This document shows positions 1 through 5,885 of a DNA stretch of 5,885 nt, piece by piece. Source of the stretch: Clostridiales bacterium (lineage in GTDB: Bacteria; Bacillota; Clostridia; Peptostreptococcales; Anaerovoracaceae); the NCBI GenBank assembly GCA_012799165.1, contig JAAZLU010000029.1:1-5885 (forward strand), given 5' to 3'. Numbering within the stretch: position 1 is the stretch's first letter; each line of letters starts with the position of its first letter. The translations under genes were made by a program, and so were the position numbers. The notes beneath the pieces were generated by a model. That model saw nothing but the letters and a program-made list of their open reading frames with translations, did not search any database and was not told the DNA's origin.

Positions 1-618
1 CACCTCTATGTACTGCTCCTCGAGCAAACCGTCCGCAAGCTGCTGGCGCACCTGCTCCCTTGCAAGCTGAGTCTCCGTCTCATGAGCCTCCCTCTTTTCG
101 TCCATCTTCTCGCTCGTCTGCGTGTAAGTAGCCGTCTGCCTTCCAAGCAGGAAGTCGAAGGGGCCTCTAACTCCCTCGGAAGCCTTCTTCTTACCCGGGA
201 TTATCGCCTCAATAATCTTCTCTTCGGCTAGCTTGCGCGCTACATCGTACTTTTCGTCCATGTGGCGCTGCTTGGTAATCCGCATGGATGCCTCCATGAG
301 GTCTCTGACCATGGAATCCACGTCTCTTCCCACATAGCCCACTTCCGTAAACTTGGTCGCCTCGACTTTTACGAAAGGTGCTTCCATGAGTTTGGCAAGG
401 CGTCTTGCAATCTCTGTCTTTCCGACGCCCGTCGGTCCCATCATAAGAATGTTCTTGGGAACTATCTCCTCGCGCATATCCTCGGGAATCATGCTGCGCC
501 TGTAGCGATTTCTGAGCGCGACCGCGACGGATCTCTTCGCGTCATCCTGCCCTATTATGTACTTGTCGAGCTCCGCGACAAGCTCCCTTGGCGTGTAATT
601 CTGAAATGATTTATCCAT
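1..618 (-). CDS. hslU: HslU (ClpY), ATPase subunit of the HslUV protease, 3' end cut off by the window
   Basis: This is the AAA+ unfoldase that binds, unfolds and threads substrates into the HslV peptidase in the cytoplasm. The first 206 residues are present, and the frame is open to base 1 with no stop. Visible features are the N-terminal segment [22 protein letters not shown] (about residues 20-41 with the family's GQ-D-AK-VA-ALRNR pattern), a Walker A motif GPTGVGKT at 61-68, and the central-pore loop GYVG at 94-97. From about residue 110 a charged, Glu/Lys/Gln-rich stretch begins, matching the intermediate (I) domain that is the mark of HslU. Full-length HslU is about 440-470 residues, so Walker B, the sensors and the HslV-docking C-terminus lie outside. 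The ATG at 616-618 is chosen because AGGAG stands 7 bases before it. It starts 10 bases after hslV ends, so translation is probably coupled. Identification is firm. Confidence 0.96.
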   Translation of the reverse strand, partial: MDKSFQNYTPRELVAELDKYIIGQDDAKRSVAVALRNRYRRSMIPEDMREEIVPKNILMMGPTGVGKTEIARRLAKLMEAPFVKVEATKFTEVGYVGRDVDSMVRDLMEASMRITKQRHMDEKYDVARKLAEEKIIEAIIPGKKKASEGVRGPFDFLLGRQTATYTQTSEKMDEKREAHETETQLAREQVRQQLADGLLEEQYIEV

Positions 619-624
619 CCCTGA

Positions 625-630
625 TCTCCT
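625..630 (-). promoter_or_regulatory. Ribosome binding site of hslU, overlapping the hslV stop codon
   Basis: AGGAGA lies on the minus strand 6-7 bases before the hslU ATG and shares its first two bases with the TAG stop of hslV (629-631). A ribosome finishing hslV therefore sits on the hslU start signal, which fits translational coupling of two subunits made in fixed ratio. The site also fixes the hslU start. Confidence 0.8.
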
Positions 631-1168
631 AAAGTTTCTCCACTGAAATATGCTCGTTCGTAAATACGCAGATCTCCGAAGCTATCTTCAAAGATTCCCT
701 CACTATCTGCTCAGCATCCATATCCGTATGTCTGTAGAGGGCATGAGCCGCCGCATGAGCGAAATTGCCTCCGCTGCCTATGGCAACGAAATTTTCGTCC
801 GGCTCTATAACTTCGCCCGTGCCGGAGATTACCAGCAAATTATCTCTGTCGGCCGCGACCATCAGAGCCTGCAGATTTCTTACTGCCACATCGCTCCTCC
901 AGCTCTGCGCGACCGCAACCGCGGCCCTCTTTAGATTTCCGGCGTGCTCCTCAAGCTTCTTTTCAAACTTATCCGTGAGGGTGAAAGCATCCGATACCGA
1001 ACCCGCAAAACCCACGAGCACACTGTTCTTATATATCTTTCGAACCTTTTTAGCGTTGCTCTTCATTATGTAGTGCTCTCCCATGGTCACCTGTCCGTCT
1101 CCCCCTATGCAGACATCGTCCGGAGATCTCTTAACAAGCACTATCGTAGTTGCATGAAATTTATCCAT
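629..1168 (-). CDS. hslV: HslV (ClpQ), threonine peptidase subunit of the HslUV protease
   Basis: HslV forms the double-hexamer proteolytic chamber of the two-component ATP-dependent HslUV protease, a bacterial relative of proteasome beta subunits. The 179 residues match the family's usual length of about 175-185. The start [10 protein letters not shown] places a short propeptide before a Thr-Thr pair, with Thr7 as the expected N-terminal nucleophile after cleavage. GGDGQVT (22-28) carries the conserved Asp24, and KKVRK (40-44) carries the active-site lysine. [12 protein letters not shown] (53-64), [10 protein letters not shown] (115-124), and AIGSGGNFA (129-137) are family signatures, and the tail EICVFTN is typical. 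The sequence reads closer to Bacillus/Staphylococcus ClpQ than to E. coli HslV. A GGAAGG site 5 bases before the ATG overlaps the upstream spacer. It follows topA by 11 bases and precedes hslU by 10, so the three are probably one operon. Complete, no defect seen. Confidence 0.97.
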   Translation of the reverse strand: MDKFHATTIVLVKRSPDDVCIGGDGQVTMGEHYIMKSNAKKVRKIYKNSVLVGFAGSVSDAFTLTDKFEKKLEEHAGNLKRAAVAVAQSWRSDVAVRNLQALMVAADRDNLLVISGTGEVIEPDENFVAIGSGGNFAHAAAHALYRHTDMDAEQIVRESLKIASEICVFTNEHISVEKL

Positions 1169-1173
1169 CTTTA

Positions 1174-1179
1174 CCTTCC
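1174..1179 (-). promoter_or_regulatory. Ribosome binding site of hslV in the topA-hslV spacer
   Basis: GGAAGG on the minus strand is 5 bases before the hslV ATG and directly follows the topA TAG stop (1180-1182). The spacer is only 11 bases and leaves no room for a promoter, so hslV most likely depends on readthrough from topA. Confidence 0.65.
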
Positions 1180-3273
1180 CTATTCACTTTCACTTCTGTT
1201 TTCGCTGTATCCGCAGTCTCCGCTGCATACCAGCCTCTTACCCCTTTGAACCAGCAGACTCCCGCATCGCGGGCAGGGCTTTTGAACGGGTCTGTACCAA
1301 AAGACCTGATCGCAGTCGGGATATCCCGAGCAACCGTAGAAGGTCTTGCCCTTCCTGCTCCTCTTTACCACAATCTCGTTGCCGCATTTGGGGCATTCCA
1401 CGCCGGTTCCAACGACGATATTCTTTGTGAACCTGCAGTCGGGATAGCCCGAGCAGCCTATAAACTCGTTAAACCTGCCTCTCTTTTTTACGAGAGGCTT
1501 GCCGCAATTCGGACAGTCCTCACCGGTGTATTCGGGCTCTATTACAATCTTTTCGATCTCCTCGTTCGCCCTATCGAGTTCGCCCTTCAGGTAGCCGTTA
1601 TAAAACCCGTCCACGACCTCCTGCCAGGGAATCTCGCCATCACCGACCTCGTCGAGCCGCTTCTCCATCTCAGCCGTGAATCCCACATCGACAAGTTTAT
1701 TGAAGTAGGGATCCATTATGGAATATGTTATGAGCTCGCCTAAATCCGTAGAAGAAAGAGAATTTTTCTCCTTCGCCACATATTTCTTCTCGGTGAGCGT
1801 ATTTACTATGGTAGCATAGGTGCTCGGACGGCCTATGCCGTTCTCCTCCATCTCCTTGATGAGGCTCGCCTCAGTATACCTGCTCGGAGGCTGAGTAAAT
1901 TTCTGCTCGCTCAAAAGTTCGAGCAAGGCGAGCTCTTCGCCGACTGCCAAAGGCGGAAGTTTGCTGTCCTTCTCCTCCTTCGCATTGTCGCTGTAGACCT
2001 TCATGTATCCGTCGAAAGTCAGCGTCGAGCCTTTAGCCTTGAATATATAATCACCGTTCGCAATCTCTACGGAATTACCCTCGTATACGGCGGGCTTCAT
2101 GCGGCTGGCGACGAAGCGACTCCATATCAGTTTGTAGAGCTTGTATTGCTCGGCTGTCAGCGAATCCTTAATGCTCTCGGGATCAAGTTCCAGGGATGCC
2201 GGCCTGATGGCCTCGTGCGCATCCTGAGAATTCGGGGATTTGTTCTTAAACTTGTTGTTGCCGACATAGGTCTTACCGTATTGCTCCTCTATCAGCTTCT
2301 TGCATGCGGCGTCGGCCTCGTCGGAAATCCGTACCGAATCCGTCCTCATGTAGGTTATGAGACCCGTGCTTCCATGGCCCTTCACAGTGACCCCCTGATA
2401 GAGCTGCTGCGCGATAGTCATGGTTCTGCTCGGGGTGAACCTGAGCTTGACGGAGGCATCCTGCTGCATTGTGCTCGTGGTGTAGGGCGCGTAAGGCCTC
2501 TTAAGCGTGCGGTAAGGTTCGAGCTTTGCAACCGTGTACGCCTTTCCTTCGAGGTCCGCCAAAATCTTATCCGCGCTCTGCTTATCCTCTATCTTAAGCT
2601 TTTTGCCCGCGCACTCGGCGAGCACAGCCGTAAATTTATCCTTTTTTCTCTGCGCCGCACTATCTGAAAGCTTCGTCAAATCCGCACTGATGTTCCAATA
2701 TTCCTGAGGTATAAAATCCTCAATTTCCTTCTCGCGGTCGCAGATCATCTTGAGTGCTGCGGATTGAACCCTCCCCGCAGAGAGGCCCCTGCCGATCTTC
2801 TTCCAAAGAACGGGGCTTATCTGATACCCGGCTATGCGGTCCAGAATCCTCCTGCCCTGCTGGGAATCGACGAGGTTCATATCTATCTTTCTGCTACTCT
2901 TTATCCCTTCCGCGACTGCGGACTTGGTTATCTCCGAAAAGACCACTCTATTGGCCTCCTCGGGATCTATGCTCAAAAGATTGCACAGATGCCATGCAAT
3001 AGCCTCTCCCTCCCTGTCGGGGTCGGTGGCAAGATACACTTTGCCTGCGGCTTTTGCGGCCTTTTTGAGACCATTTATTATGTCCGCCCTTCCGCGGACA
3101 TTTATATATTTGGGCTCGAAATTATTTTCAAGATCCACTCCCAGTCTGCTCTTGGGAAGATCGCGCAGGTGGCCGTAACTCGCCATTACATTGTACCTGC
3201 TTCCGAGAAATTTACCTATTGTCTTCGCCTTCGAAGGCGACTCAACGATTACTAAATCTTTAGCTTTAGCCAT
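1180..3273 (-). CDS. topA: DNA topoisomerase I (type IA, omega protein)
   Basis: The enzyme relaxes negatively supercoiled DNA by cutting one strand, passing the other and resealing, through a 5'-phosphotyrosine link. The 697-residue length is normal for Firmicute TopA. The Toprim domain opens with VIVESPSKAKTIG (8-20, Glu11) and has the metal-binding DPDREGE (84-90: Asp84, Asp86, Glu88). A conserved core stretch VDSQQGRRILDRIAGY (135-150) and SAGRVQSAAL (165-174) follow. The catalytic Tyr308 is in GLITYMRTDS (304-313), next to Arg310. The strand-binding core continues with DAHEAIRP (351-358) and ENGIGRPSTYA (477-487). The C-terminus has three zinc ribbons with Cys at 587/590/607/613, 627/630/648/654 and 667/670/683/687. 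The first two share the motif GCSGYPDC. The start is supported by AAAGG 6 bases before the ATG. It is preceded by an AT-rich gap and followed 11 bases later by hslV. Complete and apparently intact. Confidence 0.98.
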   Translation of the reverse strand: MAKAKDLVIVESPSKAKTIGKFLGSRYNVMASYGHLRDLPKSRLGVDLENNFEPKYINVRGRADIINGLKKAAKAAGKVYLATDPDREGEAIAWHLCNLLSIDPEEANRVVFSEITKSAVAEGIKSSRKIDMNLVDSQQGRRILDRIAGYQISPVLWKKIGRGLSAGRVQSAALKMICDREKEIEDFIPQEYWNISADLTKLSDSAAQRKKDKFTAVLAECAGKKLKIEDKQSADKILADLEGKAYTVAKLEPYRTLKRPYAPYTTSTMQQDASVKLRFTPSRTMTIAQQLYQGVTVKGHGSTGLITYMRTDSVRISDEADAACKKLIEEQYGKTYVGNNKFKNKSPNSQDAHEAIRPASLELDPESIKDSLTAEQYKLYKLIWSRFVASRMKPAVYEGNSVEIANGDYIFKAKGSTLTFDGYMKVYSDNAKEEKDSKLPPLAVGEELALLELLSEQKFTQPPSRYTEASLIKEMEENGIGRPSTYATIVNTLTEKKYVAKEKNSLSSTDLGELITYSIMDPYFNKLVDVGFTAEMEKRLDEVGDGEIPWQEVVDGFYNGYLKGELDRANEEIEKIVIEPEYTGEDCPNCGKPLVKKRGRFNEFIGCSGYPDCRFTKNIVVGTGVECPKCGNEIVVKRSRKGKTFYGCSGYPDCDQVFWYRPVQKPCPRCGSLLVQRGKRLVCSGDCGYSENRSESE

Positions 3274-3278
3274 AATTA

Positions 3279-3292
3279 TCCTTTCACCTTTT
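3279..3292 (-). promoter_or_regulatory. Ribosome binding site region of topA, two purine-rich SD-like runs
   Basis: On the minus strand AAAGGTG is followed by GAAAGGA and then six bases to the topA ATG. Both runs can pair with the 16S rRNA tail. The nearer one has the usual spacing and supports the chosen start; the farther one may be a standby site or chance. Confidence 0.65.
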
Positions 3293-3309
3293 ATAAGAAA
3301 CTATACCTT

Positions 3310-3315
3310 ATTATA
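3310..3315 (-). promoter_or_regulatory. Candidate -10 box of a topA promoter
   Basis: A perfect TATAAT on the minus strand would put the transcript start near base 3303 and leave a 5' leader of about 30 bases, which is a sensible length. The hexamer 17 bases upstream is CTTTAA, a poor match to TTGACA, and there is no extended TGn. In DNA this rich in A+T a TATAAT can occur by chance, so the promoter is only a proposal. Confidence 0.35.
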
Positions 3316-3326
3316 TTTATAATAGG

Positions 3327-3359
3327 AAAAAATTAAAGTACCGCTCGGTCGTAGCTTAA
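3327..3359 (-). terminator. Weak intrinsic terminator candidate after dprA
   Basis: On the minus strand TTAAG-C-TAC can pair with GTA-CTT-T-AA around a 9-base loop GACCGAGCG, with single-base bulges of C and T, followed directly by six T residues. The position, 55-87 bases past the dprA stop, suits a terminator of the comM-dprA unit. The stem is short, bulged and mostly A-T, so it may be inefficient or not a terminator at all. Confidence 0.35.
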
Positions 3360-3414
3360 AACTAAAACATATTTCTAAAATTACTATCTCTGATTATATG
3401 TAAGCTTTCAGATT

Positions 3415-4500
3415 TTACATCATAGGATATATCCTCGTTCCATCCACCTTAAGAAAGCCTTTAAGCTCCAGAGTAGTTATCAGCATCGAGGCCGTAGCCG
3501 GATCAAGACCGCAGCCGGAAATAAGATAGCTGCGCGACGAGCTGCCGCTGGATACTATATGCTCATAGAGCTGCCTCTCCTCGGGAGAAAGCCTTTCCGC
3601 AAGCTCCTCCGCCATACCTCTAACCCCTATGGTCTCGATGAGCCTGTCCATGGAAATCACCGGTGTTGCGCCTTCGGAAATCAGAAGATTCGGTCCCTCA
3701 CTCCCCGGCTGATTGATGTTTCCCGGCACGGCAAAGACACCGCGGCCCTGAGATGCGGCAAGCCCCGCAGTTATGAGCGAACCGCTGCGCGGCGTTCCCT
3801 CGACGATTATGCAATTGTCGGACAGCCCCGAAATTATGCGGTTTCTTTCCGGAAAGTGATAGGCTCTTCCCTGCTCCGCGAACTCATATTCCGAGATGAT
3901 CAGACCCTTCTGCGCAATCTCCTCGTAAAGCTTCTGATTGGAGAGGGGAAAGCACACATCCACACCCGTTCCGAAGACGGCTATAGTGTTGCCCCCGACC
4001 GCAAGGCAGCCGCGATGCGCGACGGAGTCTACCCCCTCCGCCATGCCGGAGACTACCGTCAATCCGCAGGCCGCGCAGCGCTTTGCGATTTCAGCCGCGG
4101 CCCACTTTCCGTAGGGAGAAGCGCGCCTCGTTCCGACCACGGAGATGCAGGGAGAAGACAGCAGTTCCGTCCTTCCCATGGCAAACAGAACTATCGGAGG
4201 ATCCGAAATAGTTTTAAGCCTCCGCGGATAAGCGCTTGAATTGACAGCTATCAGCTCCGCCCCCAAGTCCTTCGCTCTCTCAACACAGCGCTCCGCCCTC
4301 CTCAGATCCTTTTCCAACAAGCGGGCGCATCCGCTCCTTCGCCCGAAAAGGTCGCAGGATTCCATCACCTGAATTAAATCCGCCTCGGAGGCTTCGAATA
4401 CGCCTCGAGCATCACTGAAAACTTCCATAAGATACAACTTCGCCTCGGCACTTATCCCGCGCACGAGGCTCAGCCAAAGATAATATAGTATGTCGTTCAT
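3415..4500 (-). CDS. dprA: DprA (Smf), DNA-processing protein that loads RecA on single-stranded DNA
   Basis: DprA binds single-stranded DNA taken up in transformation, shields it from nucleases and recruits RecA; the gene is also common in species not known to be competent. The 361-residue protein has the usual three parts. The N-terminal helical region (about 1-75) is the variable SAM/HhH-like part. The linker motif YPRRLKTISDPPIVLFAMG (91-109) is typical. The Rossmann-fold core (about 115-285) shows VVGTRRASPYG (121-131), SGMAEGVDSVAH (151-162), FGTGVDVCFP (176-185), FPERNRIISGLS (216-227), SGSLITAGLA (239-248) and VPGN (258-261). The C-terminal 55 residues, from SPEERQLYEHI, resemble the winged-helix domain that many DprA proteins carry. 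The ATG has AGGAG 7 bases ahead. Its partner upstream is comM, 87 bases away; an AT-rich gap follows. Intact, no frame problem. Confidence 0.97.
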   Translation of the reverse strand: MNDILYYLWLSLVRGISAEAKLYLMEVFSDARGVFEASEADLIQVMESCDLFGRRSGCARLLEKDLRRAERCVERAKDLGAELIAVNSSAYPRRLKTISDPPIVLFAMGRTELLSSPCISVVGTRRASPYGKWAAAEIAKRCAACGLTVVSGMAEGVDSVAHRGCLAVGGNTIAVFGTGVDVCFPLSNQKLYEEIAQKGLIISEYEFAEQGRAYHFPERNRIISGLSDNCIIVEGTPRSGSLITAGLAASQGRGVFAVPGNINQPGSEGPNLLISEGATPVISMDRLIETIGVRGMAEELAERLSPEERQLYEHIVSSGSSSRSYLISGCGLDPATASMLITTLELKGFLKVDGTRIYPMM

Positions 4501-4507
4501 TCACAAG

Positions 4508-4512
4508 CTCCT
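4508..4512 (-). promoter_or_regulatory. Ribosome binding site of dprA
   Basis: AGGAG on the minus strand stands 7 bases before the dprA ATG at 4498-4500. The match and spacing are good and they fix the start of DprA. Confidence 0.75.
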
Positions 4513-4549
4513 CTCACCTCGCAGGACCCGTCTCTTCGCCCCGAGGGAA

Positions 4550-4567
4550 TTTTACGGCACTGTAAAA
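4550..4567. repeat. 18-base inverted repeat TTTTAC-N6-GTAAAA
   Basis: The two six-base arms are perfect inverted copies around a six-base centre. The arms are only A-T rich and no T-run follows on the minus strand, so it is a poor terminator. It could be a binding site for a dimeric regulator or a weak hairpin in a comM-dprA transcript. Chance is also possible, as a 6-base arm is short. Confidence 0.4.
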
Positions 4568-4587
4568 CATATGATAGCGAGACTACC

Positions 4588-5885
4588 TTACTTGCCGACT
4601 CCGAGAAACTTCTCCGGCAGCCTATAACTCAGAGCCTCCAAGAGATGTTCTCTCTTTATCTCCTCGCTGCCCCCAAGATCCGCAACGGTTCTCGCGACCT
4701 TGAGTGTCCTGTGATAAGAGCGGGCCGACATGGAATATCTAGAAAAAGCCGCTTCCATGATTTTTCCGCATTCCTCATCCAGTCGACAGAAATCGTCAAT
4801 TTGTGACGGACCGAGCTGCGCATTCGTGTCGATGCCCGGCCCCCTGTAGCGCCTCTTCTGCATCTCTCTGGCTCTTATAACCCCTTCCCTGAGCATCTCG
4901 GAGCTTACAAGACTTTCGTCTCGGGGACGCTCTCCCGCGATATCCTCGTAGACCGTGCGCTCCATAGCGACATGCAGATCTATGCGATCGAGCAGGGGAC
5001 CCGAGACCCGCCCGATGTAGCGCAGTCTGTCGCTTTCCGTGCATTTACAGGCCTTCACCGGGTCTCCGTAGTAACCGCAGCGACAGGGGTTCATTGCGGC
5101 GACCAGCATAAACCGCGCCGGATAAGTGTATCTGCCGCTGACTCGCGAAATGCTAACTTTCCCGTCCTCCATGGGCTGTCGCAGAGTCTGAAGTGCCTGG
5201 GCGCTGAACTCGGGCAGCTCATCTAAAAACAGGACACCGCAGTGCGCAAGCGATATTTCCCCGGGCTTGGGCGATGAGCCCCCTCCGGCCAAAGCCGCAG
5301 CCGACATGCTGTGATGAGGTGCTCGATAGGGCCTCTGCGTAAGCAGCGGACTGAGTTCGCTCAATTGCCCTGCAACGCTGTAAATTTGCGTCACTTCGAG
5401 CTGTTCTTCATAGGAAAGCGGCGGCATTATGCCGGGAATGCGCTTTCCCACCATGCTCTTACCGACTCCGGGAGGTCCAACCATGAGCATCCCGTGAGCC
5501 CCCGCTGTGGCTATCTGAGCCGCCCTCTTGACGGCCCCCTGTCCCCTTATATCCGAAAAATCCGGAGTCTTCGCAGGACGTCGCGGCTCACGGAGCTCCG
5601 GCGGCTTTGAAGGACGCGGCATCTGCCCGCTCAGATATTCCGCAAGCTCTTCGAGATTCCTAGCACAATATATTTCGATATCCTTAACTAGGGATGCTTC
5701 GGCGAGGTTCGCAGGAGGGATCACTACCCGCCTTATTCCGTGCTTTCTGAGCCCTATTATCATCGGAAGCGCTCCGTCTATCCCCGCAAGCCTCCCGTCG
5801 AGCGTAAGCTCTCCGAGAAAGGCTATGTCCGCGTTGTCGCGCGCAATCTTTATGGCTCCCGATGCCGCAAGGGTTCCGACCGCTA
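4588..5885 (-). CDS. comM: ComM / YifB family AAA+ branch-migration helicase, 5' end cut off by the window
   Basis: ComM is a Mg-chelatase-like AAA+ helicase that promotes branch migration when taken-up DNA is recombined into the chromosome. The 431 visible residues run from the right edge; the family is about 500-510 long, so roughly 75-80 N-terminal residues are missing. The fragment opens inside the N-terminal Lon-protease-like domain with AVGTLAASGAI and FLGELTLDGRLAGIDGALP. After a Pro/Arg-rich linker (about fragment residues 88-108) the AAA+ module follows: DIRGQ at 111-115, Walker A GPPGVGKS at 136-143, RPYRAPHHSMS, Walker B GVLFLDE ending at Asp221-Glu222, four cysteines CRC-x9-CKC (267-281), and GPLLDRIDLHV with Arg300. 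The C-terminal helical domain has SARSYHRTLKVARTVADL (386-403). The ATG at 5761-5763 is internal: the frame stays open and family-like upstream of it. It ends 87 bases before dprA. Confidence 0.95.
   Translation of the reverse strand, partial: AVGTLAASGAIKIARDNADIAFLGELTLDGRLAGIDGALPMIIGLRKHGIRRVVIPPANLAEASLVKDIEIYCARNLEELAEYLSGQMPRPSKPPELREPRRPAKTPDFSDIRGQGAVKRAAQIATAGAHGMLMVGPPGVGKSMVGKRIPGIMPPLSYEEQLEVTQIYSVAGQLSELSPLLTQRPYRAPHHSMSAAALAGGGSSPKPGEISLAHCGVLFLDELPEFSAQALQTLRQPMEDGKVSISRVSGRYTYPARFMLVAAMNPCRCGYYGDPVKACKCTESDRLRYIGRVSGPLLDRIDLHVAMERTVYEDIAGERPRDESLVSSEMLREGVIRAREMQKRRYRGPGIDTNAQLGPSQIDDFCRLDEECGKIMEAAFSRYSMSARSYHRTLKVARTVADLGGSEEIKREHLLEALSYRLPEKFLGVGK

Larger units (their letters stand above)
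3274..3414 (-). other. AT-rich intergenic region between dprA and topA
   Basis: By hand count this 141-base gap is about 25% G+C, while the flanking genes are near or above half. No coding frame of note fits in it. It holds a terminator-like hairpin near its middle and a TATAAT box nearer topA. A second TATAAT (3393-3398) sits soon after the dprA stop but has no recognisable -35 box. The gap is the only place in the window where a transcript boundary looks natural. Confidence 0.6.
4501..4587 (-). other. Spacer between comM and dprA with a short inverted repeat
   Basis: The 87-base spacer contains no gene. On the minus strand the palindrome TTTTAC-N6-GTAAAA (4550-4567) is the clearest structure. 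AGGAG at 4508-4512 is the dprA ribosome binding site. A loose promoter match, TCGGCA (4593-4598, inside the comM end) then 16 bases then TATCAT (4571-4576), lies just before the palindrome. The spacer is short enough for readthrough from comM, so a separate dprA promoter is not required. Confidence 0.5.

Noticed and set aside
262..609. Plus-strand open frame of 115 codons near the left edge
   Set aside because: It is antisense to hslU, whose minus-strand frame is open throughout and carries Walker A and the GYVG pore loop.
1213..1515. Repeated GCSGYPDC coding segments suggesting a DNA repeat
   Set aside because: These are the tandem zinc ribbons normal for TopA; the similarity is at protein level and is not a separate repeat element.
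1150..1743. Plus-strand open frame of 197 codons opposite the 3' part of topA
   Set aside because: It is antisense to the conserved zinc-ribbon region of topA, whose cysteine pattern explains the sequence fully. No supporting ribosome site or family resemblance.
3368..3382. Possible CodY box (AATTTTAGAAATATG on the minus strand) before topA
   Set aside because: It matches the consensus AATTTTCWGAAAATT at only about 10 of 15 places, misses the centre, and lies in very AT-rich DNA where such matches are expected by chance.
3559..4239. Long plus-strand open frame of 226 codons opposite dprA
   Set aside because: It lies wholly antisense to a well-supported gene, resembles no family I know, and is the kind of open frame expected opposite GC-moderate coding sequence.
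4588..5763. A complete 391-residue gene starting at the ATG at 5761-5763
   Set aside because: The frame is open upstream to the window edge and encodes typical ComM sequence (FLGELTLDG, DGALP), so this ATG is internal and the gene is a 5'-truncated comM.
1..5885. A novel defence, mobile or otherwise undescribed system
   Set aside because: Every stretch over 150 bases is explained by one of five well-known genes with intact motifs. The two spacers are 141 and 87 bases and show no structured RNA, array or element ends.

Overview
The window carries five genes, all on the minus strand, in the order comM (cut off at the right edge), dprA, topA, hslV, hslU (cut off at the left edge). This is housekeeping sequence. 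I see no mobile element, RNA gene, CRISPR array or unfamiliar gene in it. Neighbourhoods of this type (recombination genes dprA and topA followed by hslV-hslU, usually with codY next) are typical of Firmicutes. The HslV protein also reads like the Bacillus/Staphylococcus ClpQ type. The coding DNA is of middling G+C, mixes AGA/AGG with CGC arginine codons and uses ATA isoleucine freely. I would guess a clostridial-type Firmicute; genus cannot be decided from this sequence.

Right part (3415-5885): comM, a YifB/Mg-chelatase-like AAA+ helicase, and dprA, the RecA-loading single-strand DNA-binding protein, are separated by 87 bases. Both proteins act on incoming single-stranded DNA in natural transformation: DprA protects it and loads RecA, and ComM extends the joint by branch migration. 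Their pairing suggests a DNA-processing unit. Whether the organism is actually transformable cannot be seen here.

Middle (3274-3414): a 141-base gap at roughly 25% G+C, much richer in A+T than its neighbours. It holds a weak terminator-like hairpin with a T-run and, after it, a TATAAT box about 30 bases before topA. The likely reading is that comM-dprA ends here and topA-hslV-hslU starts as a new transcript, but both signals are weak.

Left part (1-3273): topA encodes a complete DNA topoisomerase I with three C-terminal zinc ribbons. hslV and hslU encode the peptidase and unfoldase of one ATP-dependent protease. The genes lie 11 and 10 bases apart, so co-transcription is very likely. The trmFO and xerC/codV genes that separate topA from hslV in Bacillus are absent here.
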